Below, one piece after another: positions 44,516 to 51,998 of a DNA stretch of 64,000 nucleotides. A program made the position numbers and the translations under genes. The notes under the pieces are model-generated. The model saw nothing but the letters and a program-made list of their open reading frames with translations, ran no database searches and had not been told where the DNA came from. Source of the DNA: a virus; the IMG/VR virus record IMGVR_UViG_3300032267_001142, positions 62,001 to 126,000 of that record, one strand, 5' to 3'. Numbering within the stretch: the first letter of the stretch is position 1; every line of letters starts with the position of its first letter.

Positions 44516-44970
44516 GTCTTTTGTAAAATGATGGACTCAAGCTCGGGTGAGTTTACCTGAATTAGTTTAATTTTGAATTCTTTGGCCAATTCCAAAGAGA
44601 GTGGATTCCTTTTGTAAATCTCATCATATACCACCAATGGTATTCTGTATTTCGCGATTTCCGTGAGGCAATCTGGGCACGGAAGCATCGTGCAGGCGAT
44701 GAGCTTGATTTCCCCTATTCTTGCGTAACCTAGAGCGTTACGCTCAGCGTGGATAACCCTTGCTAACCTCTTGTCCCTATCGGACCAGTCGACTTCTACA
44801 CCGCTTGGCGGTCCATTGTAACCTACTCCTGCCACGGAATAGTCCCAACGCAGCGCGCATGCGCCAACTTTAACGTATGGGTCTTCTGACCTGAACGTCG
44901 CGGCGACTGCTAGATTCATAGCGTGTCTTCCCCATCCAATTCTTTTTTTCTCGGCTAAAAATACTTTCAT
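44509..44970 (-). CDS. Deoxycytidylate deaminase (dCMP deaminase)
   Basis: 153 residues from the ATG at 44970, which overlaps the upstream TGA (TGATG); a TTG one codon earlier is also in frame. Zinc motifs VIHAERNAL (HAE) and MLPCPDCLTEIAKY (PCxxC) are intact, and GYNGPPSGVE is the usual substrate loop. Converts dCMP to dUMP, feeding the thymidylate-synthase-family enzyme. Confidence 0.9.
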   Translation of the reverse strand: MKVFLAEKKRIGWGRHAMNLAVAATFRSEDPYVKVGACALRWDYSVAGVGYNGPPSGVEVDWSDRDKRLARVIHAERNALGYARIGEIKLIACTMLPCPDCLTEIAKYRIPLVVYDEIYKRNPLSLELAKEFKIKLIQVNSPELESIILQKTC

Positions 44971-45209
44971 CAAGTTAGTTTTTCTTCTTTTGGCGTTTTC
45001 CGGTATAAAGTCGGAGGGCGTCCGTTCTCTACTATCGGCACAATTCCTGCGAACTCTATTGCTTTGCTTTTAATTCCTGTTTTAATTCTATACCTAGCGG
45101 CGGTCTCGCTGAATCCGTTTAATGACATCAGTTGTTCAATGGTGAACGTTTCTGCTGGCCATTTGATTCGTCGAGAGGGTCTTCCCCTTTTTGAGGCTGC
45201 GCTGGGCAT
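44970..45209 (-). CDS. Small HTH-like DNA-binding protein (candidate regulator)
   Basis: 79 residues: a basic start (KRGRPSRRIKWP), then TFTIEQLMSLNGFSETAARYRI, which reads as a helix-turn-helix. It is the first gene leftward from the divergent region with seven GTAC sites, the usual place for an autoregulator. No family recognised; no clear promoter was found in front of it. Confidence 0.5.
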   Translation of the reverse strand: MPSAASKRGRPSRRIKWPAETFTIEQLMSLNGFSETAARYRIKTGIKSKAIEFAGIVPIVENGRPPTLYRKTPKEEKLT

Positions 45210-45221
45210 TCTTATTAGAAT

Positions 45222-45482
45222 CTTCTACGAATTTCTTCACGAAGCAAGAGAAAAAGCTTGATTGTCGAAAAAATAAGCGTACTTGTACAGTACACCAGTT
45301 GTTATCTGTGTACACTAGAGCTGCCGCTCGTACAATTAGTACAAATAAGAAGCCGATAGGCTTCTAGCTGTCGCTAGACAGCTTCCGCTTCGGCGGTGAG
45401 CGACCACTTAAGCGGAGAGCGGCAGCTAGAGCGTACTCTATTTTATGAGTTTTGCCGAGGTCTGTCAAGCTATTTTTTCTGC
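45222..45482. promoter_or_regulatory. Divergent control region with seven GTAC sites
   Basis: The gap 45210-45516 separates leftward and rightward blocks. GTAC occurs at 45279, 45285, 45290, 45310, 45330, 45339 and 45433. Several sites are within palindromes: GTACT-TGTAC-AGTAC (45279-45293) and GTGTACAC (45308-45315). AGCGTACT is directly repeated at 45276-45283 and 45430-45437. This looks like a cluster of operators or an initiator-binding region. Confidence 0.6.
45315..45431. other. Multibranched inverted-repeat structure (candidate origin or structured RNA)
   Basis: AGCTGCCGCTC (45319-45329) pairs perfectly with GAGCGGCAGCT (45417-45427). Inside are AGAAGCC-GATA-GGCTTCT (45348-45365), AGCTGTC-GCTA-GACAGCT (45366-45383), and TCCGCTT (45384-45390) pairing with AAGCGGA (45410-45416). 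CCGC-TTCG-GCGG (45385-45396) is an alternative to the last stem, with a UUCG tetraloop. A short GTAC-AATTA-GTAC hairpin lies at 45330-45342. The stems stack almost end to end, which is strong evidence of selected structure. It has no protein-coding explanation. Confidence 0.75.
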
Positions 45483-45510
45483 TTGATGTTCGCGAAAAAC
45501 GGAGTAGCAT
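45483..45510 (+). promoter_or_regulatory. Near-leaderless promoter opening the rightward block
   Basis: -35 TTGATG (45483-45488), 16 bp spacer with CGAAAAAC, -10 TAGCAT (45505-45510), 6 bases to the ATG at 45517. Confidence 0.6.
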
Positions 45511-45516
45511 CCAATT

Positions 45517-46692
45517 ATGACAATTAGCTTGCCTATTAACAATGAAAATTTCAATGTCGTCGCTGGCAGAATAGCCGGAGACGAGGTATTTCTTGTGACT
45601 CCAAAGGGTATCGGCGCGAAGTTCACAAAAGACGACTTGATTTTTAGGTCTTCAGTCTGGACTAAAGACGGAAAACCCGTCTCGTTGTCATTGAAGAAAT
45701 TCTTTAACCTAGGCGAACGTCCTGATATTTATGACGCATCTGAAGATTTGCGTTTTTGCGAGATTATTGAAAAAATTGACGGTTCCTTACTGTGTGTATC
45801 GAAGTATAAAGGTGAAACGATTATTCGTACACGAGGAACATTATCCGCATTCGGCATGCCGAACGCGGCGGACATCTCAGCTTTGCAGCTTCGATATCCG
45901 AAAGCTTTTGAAATGGCCGCTTACCCAAGTGGGACTTGCGACTATTCCTTGATTTTTGAGTGGTATTCTCCGTCCAACAAAATCGTCATATCCTACGGCG
46001 ATGAACCTGAGCTATTCCTGATTGGTTGCGTTTCTCACGAAGATTACAGCCTATACACTCAATCCCAGTTAGACGCTATAGCCGCAGAGCTAGGAGTGAG
46101 GAGGCCCAAAAGATACAAGTTCGACACGCTGGCCGAAATGAAAAGGGCCATCGGAGCTTTGGACTATCAGCAAACTCAGGCGATGAGGTCCACGAAAGAC
46201 GCGGAAGCCCCTCCTGACGCGGCTCCTCTGGAAGGCTTCGCGGGAATGGAAGGCTTCTGTGTTTACTCACGAAATGGCCAGAAAATAGCCAAAGTAAAGA
46301 GCGCCACGTACTTGTGCCTGCACCGCATGAAGTCGGAACTGTCGTCGTTTGACAAGGTTTTGGATTTGTGGTTGATAAGCGATAGCAAGAACTTCAACGA
46401 TTTCTATTCTTACGTCTGCACGAATCTTGACTTTGAGATTGCCGAAATGGCCAAACCAGACATGAGCAAGGTGGCTGACGCGGCCAAGCAGGTAGATGGT
46501 ATCATCGCAGGGATGTCTCGCTTCGTCGAGACACGCCTTCGCCATCTGTCTTCTAGAAAGGAGCAGGCTCTAGCTATCCAAAGCGCCTACTCAAACACAA
46601 ACCGAGCCAGCTTCGTGTTCGCTATACTTGACGGAAAAGACTTAACAATCGACCAAAAGAGAAAGCTCTATTGGCAAGTCATTAAAAAGTAA
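45517..46692 (+). CDS. T4 Rnl1-like RNA ligase
   Basis: 391 residues. Motif I EKIDGSLLCV (nucleotidyl Lys 86), motif III-like SLIFEWYS, motif IV MEGFCVYS and motif V QKIAKVKSATYL match the T4 RnlA (Rnl1) family, including its all-helical C-terminal domain. It reseals RNA breaks such as cut tRNA anticodon loops. First gene of the rightward block with a leaderless-type promoter. Confidence 0.88.
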   Translation: MTISLPINNENFNVVAGRIAGDEVFLVTPKGIGAKFTKDDLIFRSSVWTKDGKPVSLSLKKFFNLGERPDIYDASEDLRFCEIIEKIDGSLLCVSKYKGETIIRTRGTLSAFGMPNAADISALQLRYPKAFEMAAYPSGTCDYSLIFEWYSPSNKIVISYGDEPELFLIGCVSHEDYSLYTQSQLDAIAAELGVRRPKRYKFDTLAEMKRAIGALDYQQTQAMRSTKDAEAPPDAAPLEGFAGMEGFCVYSRNGQKIAKVKSATYLCLHRMKSELSSFDKVLDLWLISDSKNFNDFYSYVCTNLDFEIAEMAKPDMSKVADAAKQVDGIIAGMSRFVETRLRHLSSRKEQALAIQSAYSNTNRASFVFAILDGKDLTIDQKRKLYWQVIKK

Positions 46693-46710
46693 TCCGGTGT
46701 AATCTTCTTG

Positions 46711-47364
46711 ATGAAGACTATTATCATCTCTGATATCCATTTGGGCAGTCCCGTCTGTCGGGCCGACAAGGTTCTGGACATTTTGAACTCCGATATGGAT
46801 GAATTAATCATTAATGGTGATTTAATAGACAGCAAGAACCTCACACGGTTTCGCTCTAAGCATTGGGAGATTTTGTCAAAGTTGAGAAAGTTGACGAAGA
46901 AGATTCCAACGCACCTTATCGGAGGGAACCATGACGGAGACTTAGGGCAGGTTTCTGATATGCTCGGTTTGGATTTCCGTCAGAGTATGGATATCAAAAC
47001 CGATAACTTTAATGCCTATGTTACTCACGGAGATAAGTTTGACCTCTGGATGAGCCTCCGAGGCGTGTCCGATTTCTTTTCTGGGCTTTACTATTACGTC
47101 CAAAGAATTGACAGTAAGAGTCGCCGGATGTCGAGGTTTATTAAACGCCTGAGCAAGAAGCTCATAAAGACAGACTCAAATATGGCAAATAAAGCGTGTC
47201 GCTACGCTAGCAAGCACGGTTACGATACCGCTATTTTGGGCCATAGTCATTTTGCAGACGATAAGATGATAGATGGCGTGCGTTACCTCAATAGTGGCTC
47301 TTTCTGTGAAGACCCGTGCCATTTTATTGAAGTTTCAGATTGCATTACTCTAAAAGAATGCTAG
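46711..47364 (+). CDS. Metallophosphoesterase, LpxH-like
   Basis: 217 residues from the ATG at 46711 (a TTG lies one codon earlier). IISDIHLGSPVCRAD, IINGDLID, GGNHDGD, VTHGDKFD, ILGHSHFAD and YLNSGSFCEDP follow the UDP-2,3-diacylglucosamine pyrophosphatase-like branch. In a phage the substrate may be a nucleotide or RNA end rather than lipid A precursor; not determined. Confidence 0.78.
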   Translation: MKTIIISDIHLGSPVCRADKVLDILNSDMDELIINGDLIDSKNLTRFRSKHWEILSKLRKLTKKIPTHLIGGNHDGDLGQVSDMLGLDFRQSMDIKTDNFNAYVTHGDKFDLWMSLRGVSDFFSGLYYYVQRIDSKSRRMSRFIKRLSKKLIKTDSNMANKACRYASKHGYDTAILGHSHFADDKMIDGVRYLNSGSFCEDPCHFIEVSDCITLKEC

Positions 47365-47367
47365 CAT
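47340..47367 (+). promoter_or_regulatory. Near-leaderless promoter for the 57-residue gene
   Basis: -35 TTGCAT (47340-47345), 16 bp spacer, -10 TAGCAT (47362-47367), 10 bases to the ATG at 47378. A perfect hairpin GCATCT/AGATGC (47364-47381) overlaps the -10 and the start codon. Confidence 0.5.
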
Positions 47368-47377
47368 CTGAATATAG

Positions 47378-47551
47378 ATGCACTACCTTTATTTAAGCCT
47401 TCTGAAAGAGTCTACTCTCACCGAGCTTGAGAGTATGAAGAGAAACTTGGAGCAAAGTGTTGCGGCTGTAGAGGAAGTTATAAAAGCTAAAAAAGAAAGC
47501 TCGGCACAAAAGCCTCCAGAGCCAAAACGAGAGCTTCTCGTTACATCGTGA
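47378..47551 (+). CDS. Small helical protein, 57 residues, unknown
   Basis: ATG at 47378 to TGA 47549-47551. The peptide is mostly one charged helix (LTELESMKRNLEQSVAAVEE) with a Pro/Lys-rich end. It has its own promoter and fills the gap between two clear genes. No family recognised. Confidence 0.55.
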   Translation: MHYLYLSLLKESTLTELESMKRNLEQSVAAVEEVIKAKKESSAQKPPEPKRELLVTS

Positions 47552-47552
47552 T

Positions 47553-48092
47553 ATGCCTACGGACTCAATAAAAAAGCTAGAAAACGTCCTTCGCCACATC
47601 AAGCTAGTGCAAGATGCGACCCAGCTCTTAGGAAAGAGACTGATAGAGTCCGGTGAGGAGGAATTCGGAAGGGCGCTAATTGCTAGAGGGCTGATGCACG
47701 ATGTATCGAAACTCAGAGGCATCGAATGGAAGTTTCTGCACTCTTCCGAGCCTGCCACTACGGACGACGACAAAAAGAATCTGTCGTTAGCCATAGAGCA
47801 GCACCACGCAAGTAACGAGCATCATATTGAATTCTGGGGCGACCCCGAGTTTATGCCGAGATTATCCGTGGCCGAAATGATTTGCGACCTATACGCAAGG
47901 GCGCAGGAATTTGGTAGCGATGTCAAGGAATACATTTTTACTGACTTTTTCCGTCATCATAAGATTGGGCCTAATACCAAGACCGCGAAAAGGATGAAGT
48001 TTTTTCTCGACGTACTTCTAAATAAGCCCTTCAAAAAGGTTAAAGTCTGCGATAAGCAAGACGACAGCCGCGAACACAAAGAATCCAAATAA
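47553..48092 (+). CDS. DUF5662-like HD-type protein
   Basis: 179 residues. ARGLMHDVSKLRGIEW and IEQHHASNEHHIEFWGDPE give the His/Asp pattern of the small phage family DUF5662, probably an HD-like metal-dependent fold. The C-terminus has FTDFFRHHKIGPNT. Activity unknown; possible nucleotide phosphohydrolase. Two bases after the preceding stop. Confidence 0.6.
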   Translation: MPTDSIKKLENVLRHIKLVQDATQLLGKRLIESGEEEFGRALIARGLMHDVSKLRGIEWKFLHSSEPATTDDDKKNLSLAIEQHHASNEHHIEFWGDPEFMPRLSVAEMICDLYARAQEFGSDVKEYIFTDFFRHHKIGPNTKTAKRMKFFLDVLLNKPFKKVKVCDKQDDSREHKESK

Positions 48093-48108
48093 GTTAGCGC
48101 ACAATATC

Positions 48109-48480
48109 ATGAAAATAATTACAAGGTTCGTTAGATGGCTAACGAGATGGGCATGGAAGAAAGAGCTTGAGGCTACAGAAAACATCGCGACGCTAGAAAA
48201 GCTAGCCATGTCAGGAAATTACGCCGAGCTTGAGTTAAAGGCGAAATCTCCGGCGCTTCATCGTCATCTTTGTCGCTCTTTAGCGGCAATCGTCGCGGAA
48301 TCTCCGAATTACACAGAAATGAAATTCGATGTTGTCTCCGACCACGAGGACGGAAAGATATGGGTCACTGTCTTAGTTCAGAAAGGCTCAGGTCTTACTC
48401 CTCACGAATTGAGACGTGAAGCCGAGGCGCGGATAGCGGAGCTGCAAAAAGAGCTGGATTCTTTTAACAAGAGCAGTTAG
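48109..48480 (+). CDS. Unknown protein, possible membrane-associated N-terminus
   Basis: 123 residues. The first 18 residues (IITRFVRWLTRWAWKK) form a short amphipathic Trp/Arg-rich helix that might touch a membrane. The body has a beta hairpin and a C-terminal helix (LRREAEARIAELQKEL). No family recognised. Confidence 0.5.
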   Translation: MKIITRFVRWLTRWAWKKELEATENIATLEKLAMSGNYAELELKAKSPALHRHLCRSLAAIVAESPNYTEMKFDVVSDHEDGKIWVTVLVQKGSGLTPHELRREAEARIAELQKELDSFNKSS

Positions 48481-48483
48481 TAT
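48455..48483 (+). promoter_or_regulatory. Near-leaderless promoter for the ABC-GNAT gene
   Basis: -35 TGGATT (48455-48460), 17 bp spacer, -10 TAGTAT (48478-48483), 6 bases to the ATG at 48490. Confidence 0.5.
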
Positions 48484-48489
48484 CGCTCA

Positions 48490-49623
48490 ATGACACCGTC
48501 ACTTTCTGATAGAGCGGACCTAATCGTATTGCGGCATCCGATAGTTCACGATAAATATACACAGGCCGCGCAGCAGATGTTTGACGTGCCTCACGCCGAG
48601 GAAAGCGTTACAGTTATTCAAAACGAGCTGACGATGCCGACTTCCGATTGGAACATCGGGCTTATTCATGGTCCGAGCGGTGCAGGAAAGTCTACTCTTC
48701 TTCGCCAATTCGGGAATCCCAAGACTTTCGCGTGGGACGCTCAGAAATCCGTGATAAGCCACTTTGACAACGTGTCTCCAGAAGAAGCAGCGGCGCTGCT
48801 TTCTTCGGTAGGATTTTCTACGGTTCCTGCTTGGCTCCGTCCGTATCATTGCTTGAGTGTCGGGGAAAGGTTCAGGTGCGATTTGGCTAGAGCCGTGGCA
48901 AGCGATGATACTATCATTTTAGTCGATGAGTTTACTTCTGTAGTCGATAGGAACGTCGCTCGCTCAGCCTGCGTGGCGCTTTCAAAACTAATACGCAAGA
49001 CCGGCAAAAAAATTATTCTGGCCTCGTGTCATTCGGATATAATTCCTTGGCTTTGCCCTGACTGGAGCTATGACCCTTCGGAGGCTGTGACCCACGAGTA
49101 TGCTCGTGGGAGCCTTCAACGCCCCGACGTTCATCTCAAAGTATTCAGAACAAAATATGAGGCGTGGCACCTATTCAGCAAATATCACTATCTGAGTGGA
49201 GACCTAAACAAGGCCGCTCGATGTTTCATGGCTACGTGGAATGACGTGCCGGTAGCTTTTTGTGCTATCCTCGCAATGCCTAATCCATACAAGAAGAATT
49301 GCTGGAGAGCCTCACGCACAGTAGTATTACCTGACTATCAAGGTTTGGGCATCGGAGTTAAGTTGTCAGACTATATGGGTTCATTAGTCAAAGCTGGCGG
49401 TGGAGTATATTATTCAAAGACTATTCATCCAGCCCTCATCGCTCACCGTTTGAAATCTGGTAAATGGAAAGAGACCTCCCATAGCCGTCAAGCTCGTAAT
49501 CCTTCCAACGAGTCAATGCAAAAAAGAAATTGGTTCGTTAGCCCTAGATTCTGCTACGCTTTTGAATATACTGGAGAGCCCGCTACAGAAGGGGCTGATA
49601 ATATCTTCTGGCAGAAATGCTGA
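48490..49623 (+). CDS. ABC ATPase - GNAT acetyltransferase fusion
   Basis: 377 residues. ABC ATPase: Walker A GPSGAGKST (61-69), signature LSVGERFRCDLARA (122-135), Walker B TIILVDE (141-147), H-loop His 181. There is no transmembrane domain, so it is a soluble ABC protein. From about 215 a GNAT-like domain begins: KYHYLSGDLNKAARCF and motif A VVLPDYQGLGIGVKL (278-292). The HY(L)S start followed by a GNAT core is reminiscent of the phage Mu Mom family of base-modifying acyltransferase-like enzymes, but this is only a resemblance. It may modify a nucleic acid, with the ABC part giving ATP-driven substrate handling. Own promoter; ends overlapping the small MazG-like gene. Confidence 0.75.
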   Translation: MTPSLSDRADLIVLRHPIVHDKYTQAAQQMFDVPHAEESVTVIQNELTMPTSDWNIGLIHGPSGAGKSTLLRQFGNPKTFAWDAQKSVISHFDNVSPEEAAALLSSVGFSTVPAWLRPYHCLSVGERFRCDLARAVASDDTIILVDEFTSVVDRNVARSACVALSKLIRKTGKKIILASCHSDIIPWLCPDWSYDPSEAVTHEYARGSLQRPDVHLKVFRTKYEAWHLFSKYHYLSGDLNKAARCFMATWNDVPVAFCAILAMPNPYKKNCWRASRTVVLPDYQGLGIGVKLSDYMGSLVKAGGGVYYSKTIHPALIAHRLKSGKWKETSHSRQARNPSNESMQKRNWFVSPRFCYAFEYTGEPATEGADNIFWQKC

Positions 49624-49877
49624 CCGCTAAGATTATGGGATATCATCGAAGAAAAATACCTAAAGGCAAACTAGGAGAAGCGTCCAAAATAACAGAAGAG
49701 TATCAAGAGATGCTCGATGGATTAGAGCAAGGAAATAAGGTGCTTGTTATCTGCGAGTTAGCTGATATGCTAGGAGCTATAGAAGCTTACGCTCTCAAGA
49801 CTTTCAATTTAACACTTGAGGATTTGCACAAAATGTCTAAAGCTACCGCAAGAGCTTTCAAAAAAGGAGACCGGTAA
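49617..49877 (+). CDS. Small MazG-like NTP pyrophosphohydrolase
   Basis: 86 residues. LGEASKITEEYQEM and KVLVICELADMLGAIEAY give the ExxE...ExxD helices of a minimal MazG-like fold. ATG 49617 overlaps the previous gene by 7 bases; an internal ATG at 49635 (MGYHRRKIPKG) matches the usual family start and is an alternative. Confidence 0.72.
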   Translation: MLTAKIMGYHRRKIPKGKLGEASKITEEYQEMLDGLEQGNKVLVICELADMLGAIEAYALKTFNLTLEDLHKMSKATARAFKKGDR

Positions 49878-50458
49878 TGATAAACTTTAAGGTAATAGAT
49901 GATTCGATTAAGCACTATGAAAAACGCGGATTTCAGAGAATAGAGAGTCCGTGGACAGTGACTCAAGAAGTGCTGGATATCACTAAGCCTGATAGTGCCG
50001 TTGACTCGTTCCGGCTATTACATAAGAACGGTAAGGGTCTTGTAGCCTCTGGAGAGCAATCGTTTCTATATCTTTACTTGAAGGGTTTCCTACCGCTTGG
50101 AAGGTTCCAGACTGTGACGCCGTGTTTTAGGTTTGAGAATTTTGACTCCCTGCATACGAAATACTTCATAAAAAACGAACTAATAGAAACGAAAGCCGTC
50201 TCCGAGGCGACTCTAAATGATATTCTCGCGAACGCTCACGCTTTCTTCTCTTCGTATTTTTCAGACGCGGAGGAGCAGCTTAAAATAATAAAGACAAATA
50301 AAGAAGGCTCGCCAACGTCTTACGACATTTGTTATAGAGGCGTCGAGTTAGGAAGCTACGGTATTCGTAGTTGCGACTTTCTGGAATGGATTTATGGGAC
50401 TGGCGTTGCCGAGCCGAGGCTATCCCAAGTAATAAGGAAATTCAAAGACAAGCGATAA
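49877..50458 (+). CDS. Minimal class II aminoacyl-tRNA synthetase-like protein
   Basis: 193 residues. ASGEQSFLYLYLKG, then TVTPCFRFENF (motif 2, FRxE at 84-87) and FIKNELIE, and finally YGTGVAEPRLSQ (motif 3, GxGxxxR at 173-181) with SYDICYRGVELGSYGIR before it, follow the order of a class II synthetase catalytic core. There is no anticodon-binding or editing domain, so it is not an ordinary synthetase. Paralogues of this type activate amino acids for other ends (for example EpmA, AsnA) or act as regulators. Coupled to both neighbours (TAATG at each side), between MazG-like and NADAR genes. Confidence 0.6.
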   Translation: MINFKVIDDSIKHYEKRGFQRIESPWTVTQEVLDITKPDSAVDSFRLLHKNGKGLVASGEQSFLYLYLKGFLPLGRFQTVTPCFRFENFDSLHTKYFIKNELIETKAVSEATLNDILANAHAFFSSYFSDAEEQLKIIKTNKEGSPTSYDICYRGVELGSYGIRSCDFLEWIYGTGVAEPRLSQVIRKFKDKR

Positions 50459-50896
50459 TGAAACAACCGATACTTGGATTCTTTGGAGACTTCCGTGTCC
50501 TATCTAACTTTTGGCCGTGCGTAATAGAATACTGCGGCTATTCTTACCAGAATACGGAGGCGGCTTTTCAGGGCAATAAAAGCAACTCACAAGAGGATAA
50601 AGAAAGGTTTTCTTCCATGACCGCCGCCGAAGCGAAGAGAGAAAGTAAGAAACTTCGGCTTCGCGATGACTGGCTCGCCGTTAGGGACCAAATAATGCTG
50701 GACCTTATTAGGATAAAGTTCTCTAGTGCGAACCCCCGACTTGGTAGATAAACTCGAAGCTACAGGGGACGCATATCTCGAAGAGACTAACACTTGGGGA
50801 GACATCTATTGGGGAGTTTGCAAAGGCGTCGGCCAGAATAAACTCGGGAAAATAATCGCGCAGGTCCGAGAAGAAAACAGAAGCTCTTTTTGTTAA
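50458..50896 (+). pseudogene. NADAR-family protein split by a +1 frameshift
   Basis: ATG at 50458 (TAATG overlap). The first 97 residues show GFFGDFRVLSNFWPCVI, YQNTEAAFQG and the middle helices of a NADAR domain but end at TAG/TAA near 50751. From 50738 the +1 frame continues as DLVDKLEATGDAYLEE, NTWGDIYWGVCKG, GQNKLGKII up to TAA 50894-50896, exactly the missing second half. The frames meet at a run of five C (50733-50737). This is a real frameshift mutation, a programmed +1 shift, or a homopolymer sequencing error. NADAR enzymes remove ADP-ribose from DNA guanine or process ADP-ribosyl compounds. Confidence 0.75.
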
Positions 50897-50932
50897 ATAT
50901 TAGAGACAGGCTTATGGTGGCAACAATTTTTA

Positions 50933-50960
50933 TTGATTCTTCTCGAAAAACGTAGATAAT
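50933..50960 (+). promoter_or_regulatory. Near-leaderless promoter for the Rnl5-like ligase
   Basis: -35 TTGATT (50933-50938), 16 bp spacer with CGAAAAAC, -10 GATAAT (50955-50960), 6 bases to the ATG at 50967. The spacer matches that of the promoter at 45483. Confidence 0.6.
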
Positions 50961-50966
50961 CGCGCT

Positions 50967-51998
50967 ATGAAAAGAAAACTGGCCTCAGTAAATGTCCTGA
51001 CGAATCTTCAAAAAATCGAGGGTGCCGACACCCTACAGAAGGGCAACATTCTGGGGTGGTCAGTAGTAACAAAAGCCGGAGCCTTCTCAGAGGGAGAAGA
51101 GGTCGTATACATCGAAGCGGATGCGGTTCTTCCAGAGGTTACGGAGTTCGAGTTTCTTCGCAAGAATAAGTTTAGGATTAAGCCGTGCAGGCTGCGCGGT
51201 CAGGTGTCTTTGGGACTCTGTATCCCTCTAAGCGAGGCGAAACAGGTCGCCGCAAATCTCGGCAACACAAACGTCAACTGGTCTGTCGGTGAAGATGTGA
51301 CAGAAGCGCTAGGAATCAAGAAGTTCGAGCCGTATGTTAGCCTATCCCTTTCTTCCGATATCAAGGGGCTATTTCCTTCATTCATTCCTCAGACCGATGA
51401 AATGAGAATCCAGTCAGTGCCAGAGCTTCTTAACAGGCACGAAAACCGTGAAGTCTATGTGTCTGAAAAATTGGAAGGAAGTTCCGCGACGTATTACTTG
51501 AATGATGGCGTCTTTGGGGTCTGTTCAAGGACGAGAGAACTTAAAGAGAGCGAATCTAACGCCTTCTGGTCCGTAGCGAAAAAGAACTCCATAGAACAGG
51601 GACTCAATACACTTGCTAAGTTCAGCAAGAATACCAAAAATATTGCTATCCAAGGCGAGCTGATTGGCCCTAAAATTCAGGGCAATCACTATGGATTAAC
51701 GGCTCCAGAATTTCGTCTTTTCAATGTTTGGGATATTGACAAACAGTGTCCGGTCGATTATGGTGACTTGTGCCTCGCCAGCTCAGTTCTTGAGCTGTAT
51801 TTGGTGCCAATCGTATATCACCGTATAAATCTGTCCGACAAAACTCTGGAAGAGTGGGTTTCTTTTGCTAACGGAAGAAGTCAGCTTGCCGATGTTCTCC
51901 GCGAAGGAATCGTCGTCAGGGCGATTTCTCCAGTCAGAGACGAAGACGTAGGCTGGATGTCCTTCAAGGCGATTTCTTCCGAATACCTTCTGCGATAA
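50967..51998 (+). CDS. Rnl5/DraRnl-type RNA ligase
   Basis: 343 residues. The N-terminal 90 residues form an OB-like module (RKLASVNVLTNLQKIEGAD, VVYIEADAVLP, RLRGQVSLGLCIPL), then the nucleotidyltransferase domain has motif I SEKLEGSS (Lys 168), IAIQGELIGP (motif III-like), GIVVRA (IV) and MSFKAISSEYLL (V). The OB-first order is that of the Deinococcus DRB0094 (Rnl5) family, which seals nicks with an RNA 3' end. Followed directly by the DNA ligase gene. Confidence 0.83.
   Translation: MKRKLASVNVLTNLQKIEGADTLQKGNILGWSVVTKAGAFSEGEEVVYIEADAVLPEVTEFEFLRKNKFRIKPCRLRGQVSLGLCIPLSEAKQVAANLGNTNVNWSVGEDVTEALGIKKFEPYVSLSLSSDIKGLFPSFIPQTDEMRIQSVPELLNRHENREVYVSEKLEGSSATYYLNDGVFGVCSRTRELKESESNAFWSVAKKNSIEQGLNTLAKFSKNTKNIAIQGELIGPKIQGNHYGLTAPEFRLFNVWDIDKQCPVDYGDLCLASSVLELYLVPIVYHRINLSDKTLEEWVSFANGRSQLADVLREGIVVRAISPVRDEDVGWMSFKAISSEYLLR

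Noticed and set aside
47393-47794. 133-residue minus-strand open frame
   Set aside because: Shadow of the DUF5662-like and 57-residue genes on the plus strand; low-complexity Ser/Phe composition typical of antisense frames.
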